Below are positions 1-7,529 of a DNA stretch of 44,173 nt, in pieces (positions within the stretch are counted from its first letter, which is position 1; the number at the start of each line of letters is the position of its first letter). Under the pieces are notes generated by a model, which was given only the letters and a program-made list of their open reading frames with translations, was not told the DNA's origin and did no database searches. The position numbers and the translations under genes were made by a program. This stretch comes from Oscillospiraceae bacterium (GTDB lineage: Bacteria > Bacillota > Clostridia > Oscillospirales > Oscillospiraceae), in NCBI GenBank assembly GCA_021203045.1, contig JAJQBY010000009.1, positions 1 to 44,173 of the forward strand. The letters run 5' to 3'.

Positions 1-88
1 TTTTTCCACGAACCTACAGTGGAAGCTAACTTAATTGAAAATTAAATAACTAATAATTTATTTAAATAACAAATTTTTAATTTAACAC

Positions 89-117
89 TTGCATCCTGTG
101 AAGTATTCGGCTATAAT
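89..117 (+). promoter_or_regulatory. Sigma-A type promoter of the first beta-helix gene
   Basis: A perfect -10 box TATAAT lies at 112-117 and a -35-like TTGCAT at 89-94, separated by 17 bp, about 60 bp upstream of the chosen start codon. The surrounding 1-90 is very AT-rich. This is seen directly; activity is inferred. Confidence 0.6.
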
Positions 118-174
118 ACAAAATACGGTGTGCGTGTGCACCCAAAAAGATTTTCTATGAAAGGACCCATACTT

Positions 175-2220
175 ATGAAGAAGCTCAGCAAATTGATGGC
201 ACTGATCCTGGCTGTCTGCATGCTCCTTTCCGTGACTGCCTTCGCCAGCGGCGAGGCATCCGGTGAGGCTTCTGCGGAGCTCGCCTCTGAGGAGGTTGAG
301 GAGACTGCTGCTATCACCATCCCCGAGACGGCTATTACTGTGGACGTGTCCCAGCTTACCGCCTCTGAATACGGCACCCTGACCGACTACACCAGCCGTG
401 ACGACACCGGCAACATCTATATCGGCACCGATGTCACCGAGGCTGATACCGAGGTCGTTCTGGATGAGACCGTCACCGGTGCAGGCTACACCGCTGTGTA
501 CGTACACGGCGAGGGTGCCTCCGCCTCTGTCACCGGCGTTGAGGTTGCTACTGATGACACCGACGGCCAGTTGGCCAGCGACTTCACCGGCGAGGGCGCT
601 GCGTTCGTGGTCTATGACAACGCTACCCTGACCATCGAGGACGCCTATGTCTACACCGAGGGCTTTGAGCGCACCGGCGTTATCGTGTCCGAGAACTCCA
701 GCGTCATCGTGAAGGACTCCACCTTCATCGTCATGGGCGCTGACCCCCTGACCGAGGCCTATGACGGCTATGTCAACAGCGCCAACCAGGACATCATGCT
801 CTCCCCGCCGTGGTGCCTGGGCATTCAGGGCGGCGCCCGTGTGGTCAACATGATCGGCGCTACCCCCACCCTGACTGTTCTGAACTCCACCATGGTAGCC
901 GGCGGCTGGGCGCTTCTGTCCACCGACTCCGGCTCTGATATGGTCATCAACGTGGTTGACTCCGACCTGTCCATCGTCTCCGAATCCGAGGGCGGCATGG
1001 ACTCCGGCTGGCGCATCTTCGGCTATGACGAGGACGCTTACGGCTCCGGCTACGGCGCTTACTACATCGGCAACCCCTCTCAGTACTACTATGGCACCAC
1101 CATCAGCGGCGTGACCTATGCCGCCATCATCACCGGCGCTACCACCGGCGTTTACACCTCCTCCAACGGCGACATCGACCTGTATGATGCCAATGGCGAG
1201 CTGATCGAGACCGTCGAGGGCGAGGGCAACGTCACCACCATCAACGCTGTGTACGGCTTCATGCAGCACAACAGCCTGTCCGACGGCATCTATGTCACCG
1301 ACGGCACCGTCATCAACGTGGAAGAGGCTGTTGTTCTGAACAAGGCCGCTGACGGCGACTACTACTTCGACGAGGCCGTTCTGAACTCCGCTTCCGGCAT
1401 CCTGATCCAGATGGAGGACAACGACGACGACAACCGTATCGGCATGATCTCCATGGCCGAGGGCTTCGATACCTTGTATGACGAGTCGAAGGTCAATGCT
1501 GAGGACAGCTTCCCTGGCATCAACTATGATTACACCTCCTCCTCCGGCGGCAACACTGTCACCGCTACCTTCACCAACGGCGATTATGTTGGCGACATCT
1601 TCAACGGCACCGGCTATTACACCCAGACCGGCGACGACCTGGTCGTCACCATCGGCGAGGGCGCTACCCTGACCGGCGACATCGCGCTGACCTCCACCAT
1701 CAAGGGCATCGCTTACAGCGAGGAGGCCATCGAGGGCATCGCTTACTACGGCGACGACATCACCTATGTCCTGCTGGACGCTGACGGCAACGTGACCGAG
1801 GACGAGTCTGAGGCCGCTTACATCCAGTTCAAGACCTACACCATCAACGAGTACTTCCTGCAGGGCCATGTGATGAACAAGGTCTACTACAATGGCACCT
1901 CCACCGCTTCCGTCATTGTTGAGGCCGACGGCGTTTGGGTTGTTGAGGAAGAGTCCCTGCTGACCAGCCTGACCATCGAGGAAGGCACTACCGTTTACGG
2001 CACGCTGACCGAGAATGCTGACGGCACCCTGACCCTGACTGCCTCTGACGAGGTTATCGAGGCCGGCACCTACGGCACCATCGAGGCTGTCGGCGGCGGC
2101 GAGAACGTCGGCGGCGGTGTGACCGACGACGGCACCCTGGATGTCGAGGCTGCTGCGGCTGCTCTGGACACCACCGAGGCCGCTTCCGGTGAGGCCTCCG
2201 GCGAGGCTTCCGGCAACTAA
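175..2220 (+). CDS. Secreted SGEAS-motif beta-helix-like protein (copy 1)
   Basis: Predicted exported protein of 681 residues with unknown function. The start at 175 is chosen because an AAAGGA ribosome site precedes it and it opens directly into a signal peptide (MKKLSKLMALILAV..., cleavage near AFA-SGE). The mature N-terminus is SGEASGEASAE, and the C-terminus ends in a second SGEASGEASGN block. Between them the chain is Thr/Gly/Asp/Val-rich with repeated TxTVxNSTxxV-like strands, as in right-handed parallel beta-helix proteins. There is no LPXTG motif, transmembrane anchor or lipobox, so it is probably released or held noncovalently. It is a paralogue of the gene at 11775: both carry a PW-LG-G-AR--N segment and a C-terminal W-V---ES-LT-L-I motif. 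Codon use is strongly biased to GGC, ACC and GAG, suggesting high expression. It has its own promoter and terminator, so it is monocistronic. An adhesin or surface-layer role is possible but not shown. Confidence 0.85.
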   Translation: MKKLSKLMALILAVCMLLSVTAFASGEASGEASAELASEEVEETAAITIPETAITVDVSQLTASEYGTLTDYTSRDDTGNIYIGTDVTEADTEVVLDETVTGAGYTAVYVHGEGASASVTGVEVATDDTDGQLASDFTGEGAAFVVYDNATLTIEDAYVYTEGFERTGVIVSENSSVIVKDSTFIVMGADPLTEAYDGYVNSANQDIMLSPPWCLGIQGGARVVNMIGATPTLTVLNSTMVAGGWALLSTDSGSDMVINVVDSDLSIVSESEGGMDSGWRIFGYDEDAYGSGYGAYYIGNPSQYYYGTTISGVTYAAIITGATTGVYTSSNGDIDLYDANGELIETVEGEGNVTTINAVYGFMQHNSLSDGIYVTDGTVINVEEAVVLNKAADGDYYFDEAVLNSASGILIQMEDNDDDNRIGMISMAEGFDTLYDESKVNAEDSFPGINYDYTSSSGGNTVTATFTNGDYVGDIFNGTGYYTQTGDDLVVTIGEGATLTGDIALTSTIKGIAYSEEAIEGIAYYGDDITYVLLDADGNVTEDESEAAYIQFKTYTINEYFLQGHVMNKVYYNGTSTASVIVEADGVWVVEEESLLTSLTIEEGTTVYGTLTENADGTLTLTASDEVIEAGTYGTIEAVGGGENVGGGVTDDGTLDVEAAAAALDTTEAASGEASGEASGN

Positions 2221-2245
2221 TCCGGGTTAAACTCCAATATAGCTT

Positions 2246-2279
2246 GGCCGCCGCGGGTATATGCCTGCGGCGGCCTTTT
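2246..2279 (+). terminator. Intrinsic terminator after beta-helix copy 1
   Basis: GGCCGCCGCGGG pairs with CCTGCGGCGGCC (one G-U pair) around a short TATATG loop, followed by TTTT. It starts 25 bp after the stop codon. Confidence 0.85.
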
Positions 2280-2387
2280 AAGCGGGAGCGGCTGTAAATT
2301 TCTTAAATTATTTAACAGTTTGTTCAACATAAACAGTCCTATATGGTTTATTCTTATACCAAAGAAATAAAGGTATAAGGTGATCGC

Positions 2388-2798
2388 ATGAGATTTAGAC
2401 AAAAGATGGAACAGTTCATGTATGGCCGTTATGGACAGGATGATTTTTCCCGGTTCCTGATGATCGCGGCGCTTGTGCTGTTTGTGCTGGCCCTTATATT
2501 CAATGGGTATGTGGGGACGGCATTCTATGTCGTAGCGCTGGCCGCCCTGGTATACGATATGGTGCGCATCATGTCCCGAAACGTATACAAGTGCCAGCAG
2601 GAAAATCAGTGGTATCTGAAGAAAAAACAGGCGGTAACGGGTTGGTTCCGCTCCCTGAAGGACCGCTGGCAGCAGCGGAAGGAATACCGCTTCTTTCGCT
2701 GCCCCTCCTGCCACACGCTACTGCGGGTGCCGAGAGGGAAGGGAAAGATTCTGATAACGTGCCGGAAGTGCGGCCGTCGTTTTGAAAGGAAAACATGA
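2388..2798 (+). CDS. Small membrane protein with C-terminal zinc ribbon
   Basis: A 136-residue protein of unknown function. Residues about 24-60 form two closely spaced hydrophobic segments ([15 protein letters not shown] and [15 protein letters not shown]), so it is an inner-membrane hairpin. A basic linker follows, then a zinc ribbon with CPSC and CRKC knuckles near the C-terminus, a short rubredoxin-like knuckle pair as in many clostridial membrane proteins. The start is preceded by AAGGTG 5 bases upstream. The stop overlaps the start of the next gene (ATGA), so it is translationally coupled to the J-domain gene. A stem (TTATACC/GGTATAA, 2354-2378) ends exactly at the ribosome site and may affect initiation. 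Specific role unknown; the pairing suggests a membrane-located folding or assembly function. Confidence 0.75.
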   Translation: MRFRQKMEQFMYGRYGQDDFSRFLMIAALVLFVLALIFNGYVGTAFYVVALAALVYDMVRIMSRNVYKCQQENQWYLKKKQAVTGWFRSLKDRWQQRKEYRFFRCPSCHTLLRVPRGKGKILITCRKCGRRFERKT

Positions 2799-3325
2799 AT
2801 CCATATGATGTTTTAGGCGTGAAGCCGGATGCCTCTGATGAGGAGATCGCAAAGGCGTATAAGCGCCTGGCAAAAAAATACCACCCGGATCTAAACCCCA
2901 ACAATGCGCAGGCCGCGGAGAAAATGGGGCAGATCAACCGCGCCTATGACGAGATTAAAAACCTGCGGGCGAACGGGGAAACGGCCCAGAGCAGCTCTGC
3001 CCATACCCGAACAGCCTATGGCGGCCAGCGGGCCGCCTATGAGAGCGGCGGCTACAGTGGCAGCGCTTCCGGTTCCGGCAGCGGCGGCAATGGCGGCTAT
3101 GAGGACCCGTTCGACTTCTTCTTTACGGGCCATTACTCCTCCTCCGGCCGTCGGGGGAACAGCCCCATCGCCGTTATTCTGGCTGTTATGGTCACGATCT
3201 TTCTGGTGCGCTTCATTCTGAGCCTCCTGTTCGGCGGCATGGGCGGCTCCTACTATGTGAACTATCAGAACGATTCGCCCAACGGCTATGTGGTGCCGGG
3301 GTATGGATATTATCAGGTAGACTGA
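2795..3325 (+). CDS. Membrane-anchored J-domain (DnaJ-like) protein
   Basis: A 176-residue protein with an N-terminal J domain (residues about 1-65) including the HPD tripeptide (KKYHPDLNP) that stimulates Hsp70 ATPase. A long Gly/Ser/Tyr-rich linker follows, then one strongly hydrophobic segment ([20 protein letters not shown], about residues 125-147), and a Tyr/Gly/Asn-rich tail. It lacks the zinc-finger and substrate-binding domains of true DnaJ, so it is a type C J-protein that probably brings DnaK to a membrane partner. The start overlaps the preceding stop (ATGA), so both proteins are probably made together; the partner may be the upstream zinc-ribbon membrane protein. The J-domain call is firm, the client unknown. 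Confidence 0.85.
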   Translation: MNPYDVLGVKPDASDEEIAKAYKRLAKKYHPDLNPNNAQAAEKMGQINRAYDEIKNLRANGETAQSSSAHTRTAYGGQRAAYESGGYSGSASGSGSGGNGGYEDPFDFFFTGHYSSSGRRGNSPIAVILAVMVTIFLVRFILSLLFGGMGGSYYVNYQNDSPNGYVVPGYGYYQVD

Positions 3326-3337
3326 AGCAAGACATGG

Positions 3338-3372
3338 AAAACGCACCGCGGGATGCCCGGCGGTGCGTTTTT
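3338..3372. terminator. Bidirectional terminator between convergent genes
   Basis: AAAACGCACCGC-GGG pairs with CCCGGCGGTGCGTTTT (one bulged base, ATG loop), with T-tracts on both strands. It serves the J-domain gene from the left and the ferredoxin gene from the right. Confidence 0.85.
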
Positions 3373-3564
3373 TCAGTTTTCCTGCCTGATGATGGCCTTC
3401 ATGGGGCATTTTTCGGCGCAGAGGCCGCAGCGGGTGCAGTAGGCCTGACGTATTTTGAAGGGCGGCGCGCCGCCGGAGATACAGCCCTCCCGGCATACGC
3501 GGGTGCAGGTGCCGCAGGCAACGCAGCGCTCTGTGATGTAATAGGACACGGGGGATGGGGTCAT
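3373..3564 (-). CDS. Small 2[4Fe-4S] ferredoxin-like protein
   Basis: A 63-residue protein with two ferredoxin cysteine motifs: CVACGTCTRVC and CTRCGLCAEKCP (C-x2-C-x2-C-x3-C type), predicted to bind two [4Fe-4S] clusters and act as a low-potential electron carrier in the cytoplasm. The start at 3564 is chosen because AGGAGGTG lies 6 bases upstream; a further in-frame ATG at 3600 has no such site. The chain between the two clusters is a little longer than in classical clostridial ferredoxin. It is monocistronic with its own divergent promoter. A partner enzyme is not evident nearby. Confidence 0.85.
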   Translation of the reverse strand: MTPSPVSYYITERCVACGTCTRVCREGCISGGAPPFKIRQAYCTRCGLCAEKCPMKAIIRQEN

Positions 3565-3599
3565 GAGAGACACCTCCTGAGAGAAAGTCGTATGGGTCA

Positions 3600-3628
3600 A
3601 GTATATTCTTTCCGGGGAAAATTGTAAA
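3600..3628 (-). promoter_or_regulatory. Promoter of the small ferredoxin gene
   Basis: On the minus strand, TTTACA (3628-3623) and TATACT (3605-3600) are separated by 17 bp, about 35 bp ahead of the start codon. It lies back to back with the hslO promoter. Confidence 0.65.
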
Positions 3629-3639
3629 GCAAAACAGGT

Positions 3640-3668
3640 TTGACAACCGCAGCCGCAGGCGATAGAAT
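3640..3668 (+). promoter_or_regulatory. Promoter of hslO
   Basis: A consensus -35 TTGACA (3640-3645) and -10 TAGAAT (3663-3668) have a 17-bp spacer, 33 bp upstream of the hslO start. Confidence 0.75.
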
Positions 3669-3701
3669 ATGGCGAGAAGCTATCAATGAGAGGTGTTTTC
3701 T

Positions 3702-4571
3702 ATGGACAGGATCATTCGGGCGACAGCCGGAGACGAATATATAAAAATGTCGGTCATCGACGCCAGAGACACGGTGCAGCGGGCCAGGGAGATACACGAC
3801 TGCACGCCTACGGCGGCGGCCGTTCTGGGACGGACGCTGTGCGCCGCGTCCCTTTTGGGCAATATGATGAAGGAGGATAACGGCAGTGTTACCGTCCGTG
3901 TGAATGGCGGCGGCCCTGCCGGGACGGTCATCGCTGTTTCTGACAGTCAGGGCAATGTCCGCGGATATATGGACGCCCCTGCCGTCAGCCTGCCCCTGCG
4001 GCAGGATGGAAAGCTGGATGTTGGCGGCGCAGTGGGCCGGGATGGGATGCTCACCGTCAGCCGGGATATCGGACTGCGGGAACCATATGTGGGCTCCACC
4101 GCTCTTGTCAGCGGAGAGATCGCGGAGGATCTCACGGCCTATCTTATGGAGAGCGAGCAGGTGCCGTCTGCCTGCGGCCTGGGAGTGCTGGTGGACAGGG
4201 ATACTTCCATTAAGGCTGCAGGGGGCTTCATCGTCCAGCTCATGCCGGGGGCGGATGAAAAGCTCATCGATCTGCTTGAGGAGAATATTTTCATGATGGA
4301 CCAGCTGACCACCATCCTGGATGAGGACGGCGCGGAAGCGGTGTTCAACCAGGTTCTGAAGGGCCTGGACCACCAGATCGTCAGCCGGGAGCCCATCGCC
4401 TACCGCTGCGGATGCAGCCGGGAGCGGCTGACAGAGGTTCTCTCCTGCGTAGACCATGCCGAGCTGGAGGACATGATCGTCCAGGGCAGGGACACGGAGA
4501 TTCGCTGCGATTTCTGCGGAAAGCAATACATCTTCACCCCGGAGGACATCCGGGGGATGATGGAAGCGTAA
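3702..4571 (+). CDS. hslO: Hsp33 redox-regulated chaperone
   Basis: Hsp33 is a cytosolic holdase that is switched on by oxidation: four C-terminal cysteines hold zinc when reduced and form disulfides under oxidative stress. Here the cysteines are visible as YRCGCSRE (CxC) and IRCDFCGKQY (CxxC) in the last ~55 residues. The N-terminal domain carries the typical VNGGGPAGTVIAVSD and GNVRGYMDAP segments. At 289 residues it has normal family length. ATG 3702 is chosen because GAGAGG lies 8 bases upstream; a GTG at 3693 overlaps that site. It is preceded by a good promoter and followed by a terminator, so it is a single-gene unit. In this presumed anaerobe it would protect against oxygen exposure. 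Confidence 0.95.
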   Translation: MDRIIRATAGDEYIKMSVIDARDTVQRAREIHDCTPTAAAVLGRTLCAASLLGNMMKEDNGSVTVRVNGGGPAGTVIAVSDSQGNVRGYMDAPAVSLPLRQDGKLDVGGAVGRDGMLTVSRDIGLREPYVGSTALVSGEIAEDLTAYLMESEQVPSACGLGVLVDRDTSIKAAGGFIVQLMPGADEKLIDLLEENIFMMDQLTTILDEDGAEAVFNQVLKGLDHQIVSREPIAYRCGCSRERLTEVLSCVDHAELEDMIVQGRDTEIRCDFCGKQYIFTPEDIRGMMEA

Positions 4572-4593
4572 AGCAAACACAGTATAACACAAG

Positions 4594-4629
4594 ACGCACA
4601 CGACCCAACAGGGCCGCGTGCGTTTTTTC
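4594..4629 (+). terminator. Intrinsic terminator after hslO
   Basis: ACGCACACGACCC pairs with GGGCCGCGTGCGT (two A-C mismatches) followed by TTTTTTC. Its right arm and T-tract (4615-4640) recur at 5741-5765 inside the lipoprotein duplication junction. Confidence 0.75.
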
Positions 4630-4651
4630 TTTCGAAAAAATAAAGAAAATC

Positions 4652-4694
4652 TTAAGGAAACGAACACCATTTGGATAAAAGAGGGCGGTACAAT
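4652..4694 (+). promoter_or_regulatory. Probable activated promoter of the lipoprotein/ABC operon
   Basis: A -10-like TACAAT lies at 4689-4694 without a good -35 at 17 bp. A TTAAGG box at 4652-4657 sits upstream, preceded by AAGAAAAT. The same AAGAAAAT ... TTAAGG pairing precedes the second beta-helix gene (11671-11693). This could be a site for the OmpR-type regulator encoded at 10915, but the match is short. Confidence 0.3.
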
Positions 4695-4748
4695 AAAAAT
4701 TGGGAAGGCATATGAGAGGCAGTGTGTGGGGGAAAGGAGCTTACTATA

Positions 4749-5708
4749 GTGAAACGAGTTGTGATTATCCTGCTGGCGGCGCTTTTGCTGGCAGCTGTGA
4801 CGGGATGCCAACGGGAAACAGAGGCGCAGACGAGTATCAGCATTACCGCTGCGGACGAGGCGGCGGAAGCAGAGGAGATGCCGACTGTATACAACGTGGT
4901 TCTCCGCCGGGATGAGGACGCGCTGTTGCAAATGGCGGAGGACCTTATCACATCCCAGTATGAGGAGTACACCATAGAAAATGAGGACTATGATTGGACA
5001 ATATGGGATGACGGGGACTGGATCGCCTATCTTAGCTGTGATGATTTCTGGACGGTCGGCTATGAAAGTGAATATGCCTATGGTGCAGAGGATATAGAGT
5101 GGGAATATTCGACGGTCTATGGCTATATTACAGAGATAATCCCCAACGGCTTGGAGTTTACGGCAGCAGACGCAGGGGAAATGCTATGTGATTTTTTGGA
5201 ACGATATACGAGCGTATTTACATTTCAGACCTACCGTGTGCTGGCCTTAAATCAGGAGGACAAGACGCAGCCTGGATGTTACGATGTCTATGCGCAGGCT
5301 GTGTATAAGGGCGTGCCGCTCGTGCTTACCGCTAATAGCGGCGAAAATTATATCAGTGCCAACGCCGCCGTCGGAACAAACGGAGTGATGAGCCTGGACG
5401 GCACATTTCTGCTGCGGGAGGTTAGCCGGGTGGAGGTGGATGTTGTCAGTCAGGAGACGGTACAAGAGCATCTGCTGGAAAACTATGCAGCCATCACCGG
5501 GGCGGCAGCGGTGGTCATTGATTCCATTGAGCTGGAATACTTCGTGGACACAGAGGACGACGGCTATTACTCAATGTTCCCCGTGTGGGCCTTTTCCGGG
5601 ACGCTCACCTTCGCAAACGACGATGGCACCACCTATTTAATGCAGGCGTCCATTCTCTATTATGCGGACACAGGGACGCTGTGCGATGTCTACTATCCGG
5701 GGCTGTGA
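4749..5708 (+). CDS. Lipoprotein of the ABC module (copy A)
   Basis: A 319-residue protein with a lipoprotein signal peptide: basic start VKRVVI, hydrophobic core, and lipobox AVTGC (Cys about residue 20), so it should be lipid-anchored on the outer face of the membrane. The rest is acidic and rich in Tyr, Asp and Glu; I do not recognise a named domain. GTG 4749 is taken as start because AAAGGAG lies 9 bases upstream; ATG 4722 would place extra residues before the signal peptide and lacks a ribosome site. The first ~73 and last ~100 residues are nearly identical to copy B, while residues about 74-122 are strongly diverged and the next ~100 moderately so. It heads an operon of a second lipoprotein, three membrane subunits and an ATPase, suggesting a ligand-binding or immunity lipoprotein comparable in position to LanI. 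Confidence 0.8.
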   Translation: MKRVVIILLAALLLAAVTGCQRETEAQTSISITAADEAAEAEEMPTVYNVVLRRDEDALLQMAEDLITSQYEEYTIENEDYDWTIWDDGDWIAYLSCDDFWTVGYESEYAYGAEDIEWEYSTVYGYITEIIPNGLEFTAADAGEMLCDFLERYTSVFTFQTYRVLALNQEDKTQPGCYDVYAQAVYKGVPLVLTANSGENYISANAAVGTNGVMSLDGTFLLREVSRVEVDVVSQETVQEHLLENYAAITGAAAVVIDSIELEYFVDTEDDGYYSMFPVWAFSGTLTFANDDGTTYLMQASILYYADTGTLCDVYYPGL

Positions 5709-5711
5709 GCG

Positions 5712-5735
5712 ATGAGAAGAACCTATTTGTTGCAT
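5712..5735 (+). pseudogene. Remnant of a permease gene start at the duplication junction
   Basis: ATGAGAAGAACCTATTTG followed by TTG matches the first eight codons of the permease gene at 6762 (MRRTHLL) with a few substitutions, in the same position after the lipoprotein stop codon. After 5735 it loses similarity and runs into the copied hslO terminator arm. It has no plausible function and marks where the duplication joined. In principle it could start a fused longer reading frame into copy B, but it has no ribosome site. Confidence 0.75.
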
Positions 5736-5792
5736 GAAAGCGCGTGCGTTTTTCTTTCGAAAAAATTGTGTGGGGGAAAGGAGCTTACTATA

Positions 5793-6758
5793 GTGAAACG
5801 AGTTGTGATTATCCTGCTGGCGGCGTTTTTGCTGGCAGCTGTGACGGGATGCCAGCGGGAAACAGAGGCGCAGACGAGTATCAGCATTACCGCTGCGGAC
5901 GCCGCGGCGGAAGCAGAGGAGACGCCGACTGTATACAACGTGATTCTCCGTCGGGATGAGGACGCGCTGTTGCAGATGGCGGAGAACCTTATCATTTCCC
6001 GGTATGAGGAGTACGTTTATGACGATGAGGTGTTCCAGCAGTGGCAGGTGCAAACAGGAGAGAAATTGGTGGCATCCTTAGATTGTAGCAGTGACTGGAT
6101 GGTGAGCTACACTGATTATGAAAATGATTGCAACGGAACGCATATGGAAGATGATTATATGATTACATATGGATATATAACAGATACAATACCTAATGGC
6201 TTGGATTTCACAGCAGAGGAAGCTGGGGAGCAGCTCTGCAATTTTCTTGAGCAGTATGTCAGTGTATTTACCTTTCAGACCTATCGTGTTTTAGCCGAAA
6301 ATCAAGAGGATGAGACACAGCCCGGATATTATTCTGCTTTTGCTCAGGCGCTGTATAAAGGTATTCCTCTTGTTCTGGATGCCAATAGCGGGGAAAACCA
6401 TATATGGGCATATGCCAATATCGGCCCTAACGGTATATTCAGTTTGGACGGCACATTTCTGCTGCGGGAGGTTAGCCGGGTGGAGGTGGATGTTGTCAGT
6501 CAGGAGACGGTACGGGAGCATTTGCTGGAAAACTATGCAGCCATTACCGGGGCGTCAGACGTAGACATTGATTCCATTGAGCTGGAATATTTTGTGGACA
6601 CAGAGGACGACGGCTATTACTCCATGTTCCCCGTGTGGGCCTTCTCCGGGACGCTCACCTTCGCAAACGACGATGGCACCACCTATTCGATGCAGGCGTC
6701 CATTCTCTATTATGCAGATACGGGGACGCTGTGTGATGTCTATTATCCGGGACCGTGA
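5793..6758 (+). CDS. Lipoprotein of the ABC module (copy B)
   Basis: A 321-residue paralogue of copy A with the same GTG start, AAAGGAG ribosome site and lipobox AVTGC. An in-frame ATG at 5712 is the permease remnant and is rejected as start because it would put 27 extra residues before the signal peptide. The first ~73 residues differ from copy A at only a handful of positions and the last ~100 (from SLDGTFLLREV) are almost unchanged, but residues about 74-122 have different sequence (YVYDDEVFQQWQ against YTIENEDYDWTI) and small length changes. Copy B has no promoter of its own since the duplicated upstream region is deleted, so it should be transcribed from the copy A promoter. The permease start lies 3 bp after its stop. 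Ligand unknown. Confidence 0.8.
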   Translation: MKRVVIILLAAFLLAAVTGCQRETEAQTSISITAADAAAEAEETPTVYNVILRRDEDALLQMAENLIISRYEEYVYDDEVFQQWQVQTGEKLVASLDCSSDWMVSYTDYENDCNGTHMEDDYMITYGYITDTIPNGLDFTAEEAGEQLCNFLEQYVSVFTFQTYRVLAENQEDETQPGYYSAFAQALYKGIPLVLDANSGENHIWAYANIGPNGIFSLDGTFLLREVSRVEVDVVSQETVREHLLENYAAITGASDVDIDSIELEYFVDTEDDGYYSMFPVWAFSGTLTFANDDGTTYSMQASILYYADTGTLCDVYYPGP

Positions 6759-6761
6759 GCA

Positions 6762-7529
6762 ATGAGAAGAACCCATTTGCTGAAAAGTGATTTCATCCGC
6801 CTGACTCATCGCTGGCAGTTTTATGCAGCGTTTCTGGCAGGGCTGGTTTTGATTTTGCATCCGCTGACGGATTACTGGCCCTATCGGGCGGGCTACAGCG
6901 CCATGCAGCTTCTCTCTGGGCCATTGGCGGCCAGCGATTTCACGCCCTTTGCAGCCATCTTTTGCGTGCTCCCCTTCGGCGAGAGCTTCTGCGAGGACTT
7001 GAACTCCGGATACATCTCCAGCATCACCCAGCGAACAGGCGTGAAGCAATACGCCTGGAAGCGGTGCCTTTCCACGGCGATCTCCGGCGGTATGGTGGCC
7101 GCGGCGATCATGCTGGCGACGATACTCATATGTGTTGCAGGCACCGGACAGCCGGACACGGAGGAAACGGTGTCTTTTATGAGCAACGGCCCCTGGGCCA
7201 GAATGGGAATAATTTTGGTTGCAAATGGGGCTGTGCTGTATGCGCTGCGAGCATTTACGGCGTTCTTGTTTGGTATGCTGTGGGCGCTGGTGGGACTGTT
7301 GGTCTCTGTCATCATTCCAAACCGCTATGTGACCCTGGTGGCGCCCTTTGCGCTCTATCAGATTCTTTGGCTTCTTCTGGGAGAAACGGCTATCAATCCT
7401 GTCTATATGTTCCGGGGAGACAGTAATCTGATTCCATCCTTCTGGTTTCTCCTGGTATATCAGCTTTGCTGCATCCTTCTTTGCGGCGGGCTGTCCTACG
7501 CCGGCATGAAAAGGAGGCTGACGCTGTGA
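6762..7529 (+). CDS. ABC-2 type permease subunit 1
   Basis: A 255-residue polytopic membrane protein with about six hydrophobic segments (for example FYAAFLAGLVLILHPL, GGMVAAAIMLATILICVAG, FLFGMLWALVGLLVSVII, VYQLCCILLCGGLSYAG). This size and topology match membrane subunits of ABC exporters of the LanE/LanG or BcrB kind. It begins 3 bp after lipoprotein B and its stop overlaps the next start (GTGA), indicating translational coupling. No solute-binding fold or substrate motif is visible. The role as an ABC subunit rests on topology and on the ATPase at 9067. Confidence 0.75.
   Translation: MRRTHLLKSDFIRLTHRWQFYAAFLAGLVLILHPLTDYWPYRAGYSAMQLLSGPLAASDFTPFAAIFCVLPFGESFCEDLNSGYISSITQRTGVKQYAWKRCLSTAISGGMVAAAIMLATILICVAGTGQPDTEETVSFMSNGPWARMGIILVANGAVLYALRAFTAFLFGMLWALVGLLVSVIIPNRYVTLVAPFALYQILWLLLGETAINPVYMFRGDSNLIPSFWFLLVYQLCCILLCGGLSYAGMKRRLTL

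Larger units (their letters stand above)
4615..6785 (+). repeat. Tandem duplication carrying the two lipoprotein genes
   Basis: Copy A runs from about 4615 to 5735 and copy B from 5741 to 6785. Copy B begins with the right arm and T-tract of the hslO terminator (5741-5765 matches 4615-4640 with one T fewer). It lacks the equivalent of 4641-4722 (about 82 bp with the promoter), then resumes at the ribosome site. Copy A ends with 24 bases matching the start of the downstream permease gene (5712-5735 versus 6762-6785, a few substitutions). This is the footprint of an ancestral direct duplication with later deletion and divergence. Confidence 0.85.

Noticed and set aside
1-30. Small stem TTCCAC/GTGGAA at the left edge
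   Set aside because: Six base pairs with a nine-base loop and no T-tract on either exit; could be the end of an upstream element outside the window but cannot be supported.
82-1869. Long open frame antisense to the first beta-helix gene (595 codons)
   Set aside because: It mirrors the strongly biased GGC/ACC/GAG codon pattern of the real gene, is Val/Gly/Asp-repetitive, has no ribosome site or recognisable domain, and the sense strand has a clear signal peptide.
175-2220. Wall-anchored adhesin via sortase
   Set aside because: No LPXTG-like motif, hydrophobic C-terminal segment or basic tail in either beta-helix protein.
2320-2348. Promoter for the gene at 2388
   Set aside because: TTGTTC is present but no -10 box at acceptable spacing could be found.
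3597-4931. Antisense frame across hslO and the lipoprotein start
   Set aside because: Crosses two clear genes and a terminator, with no family features.
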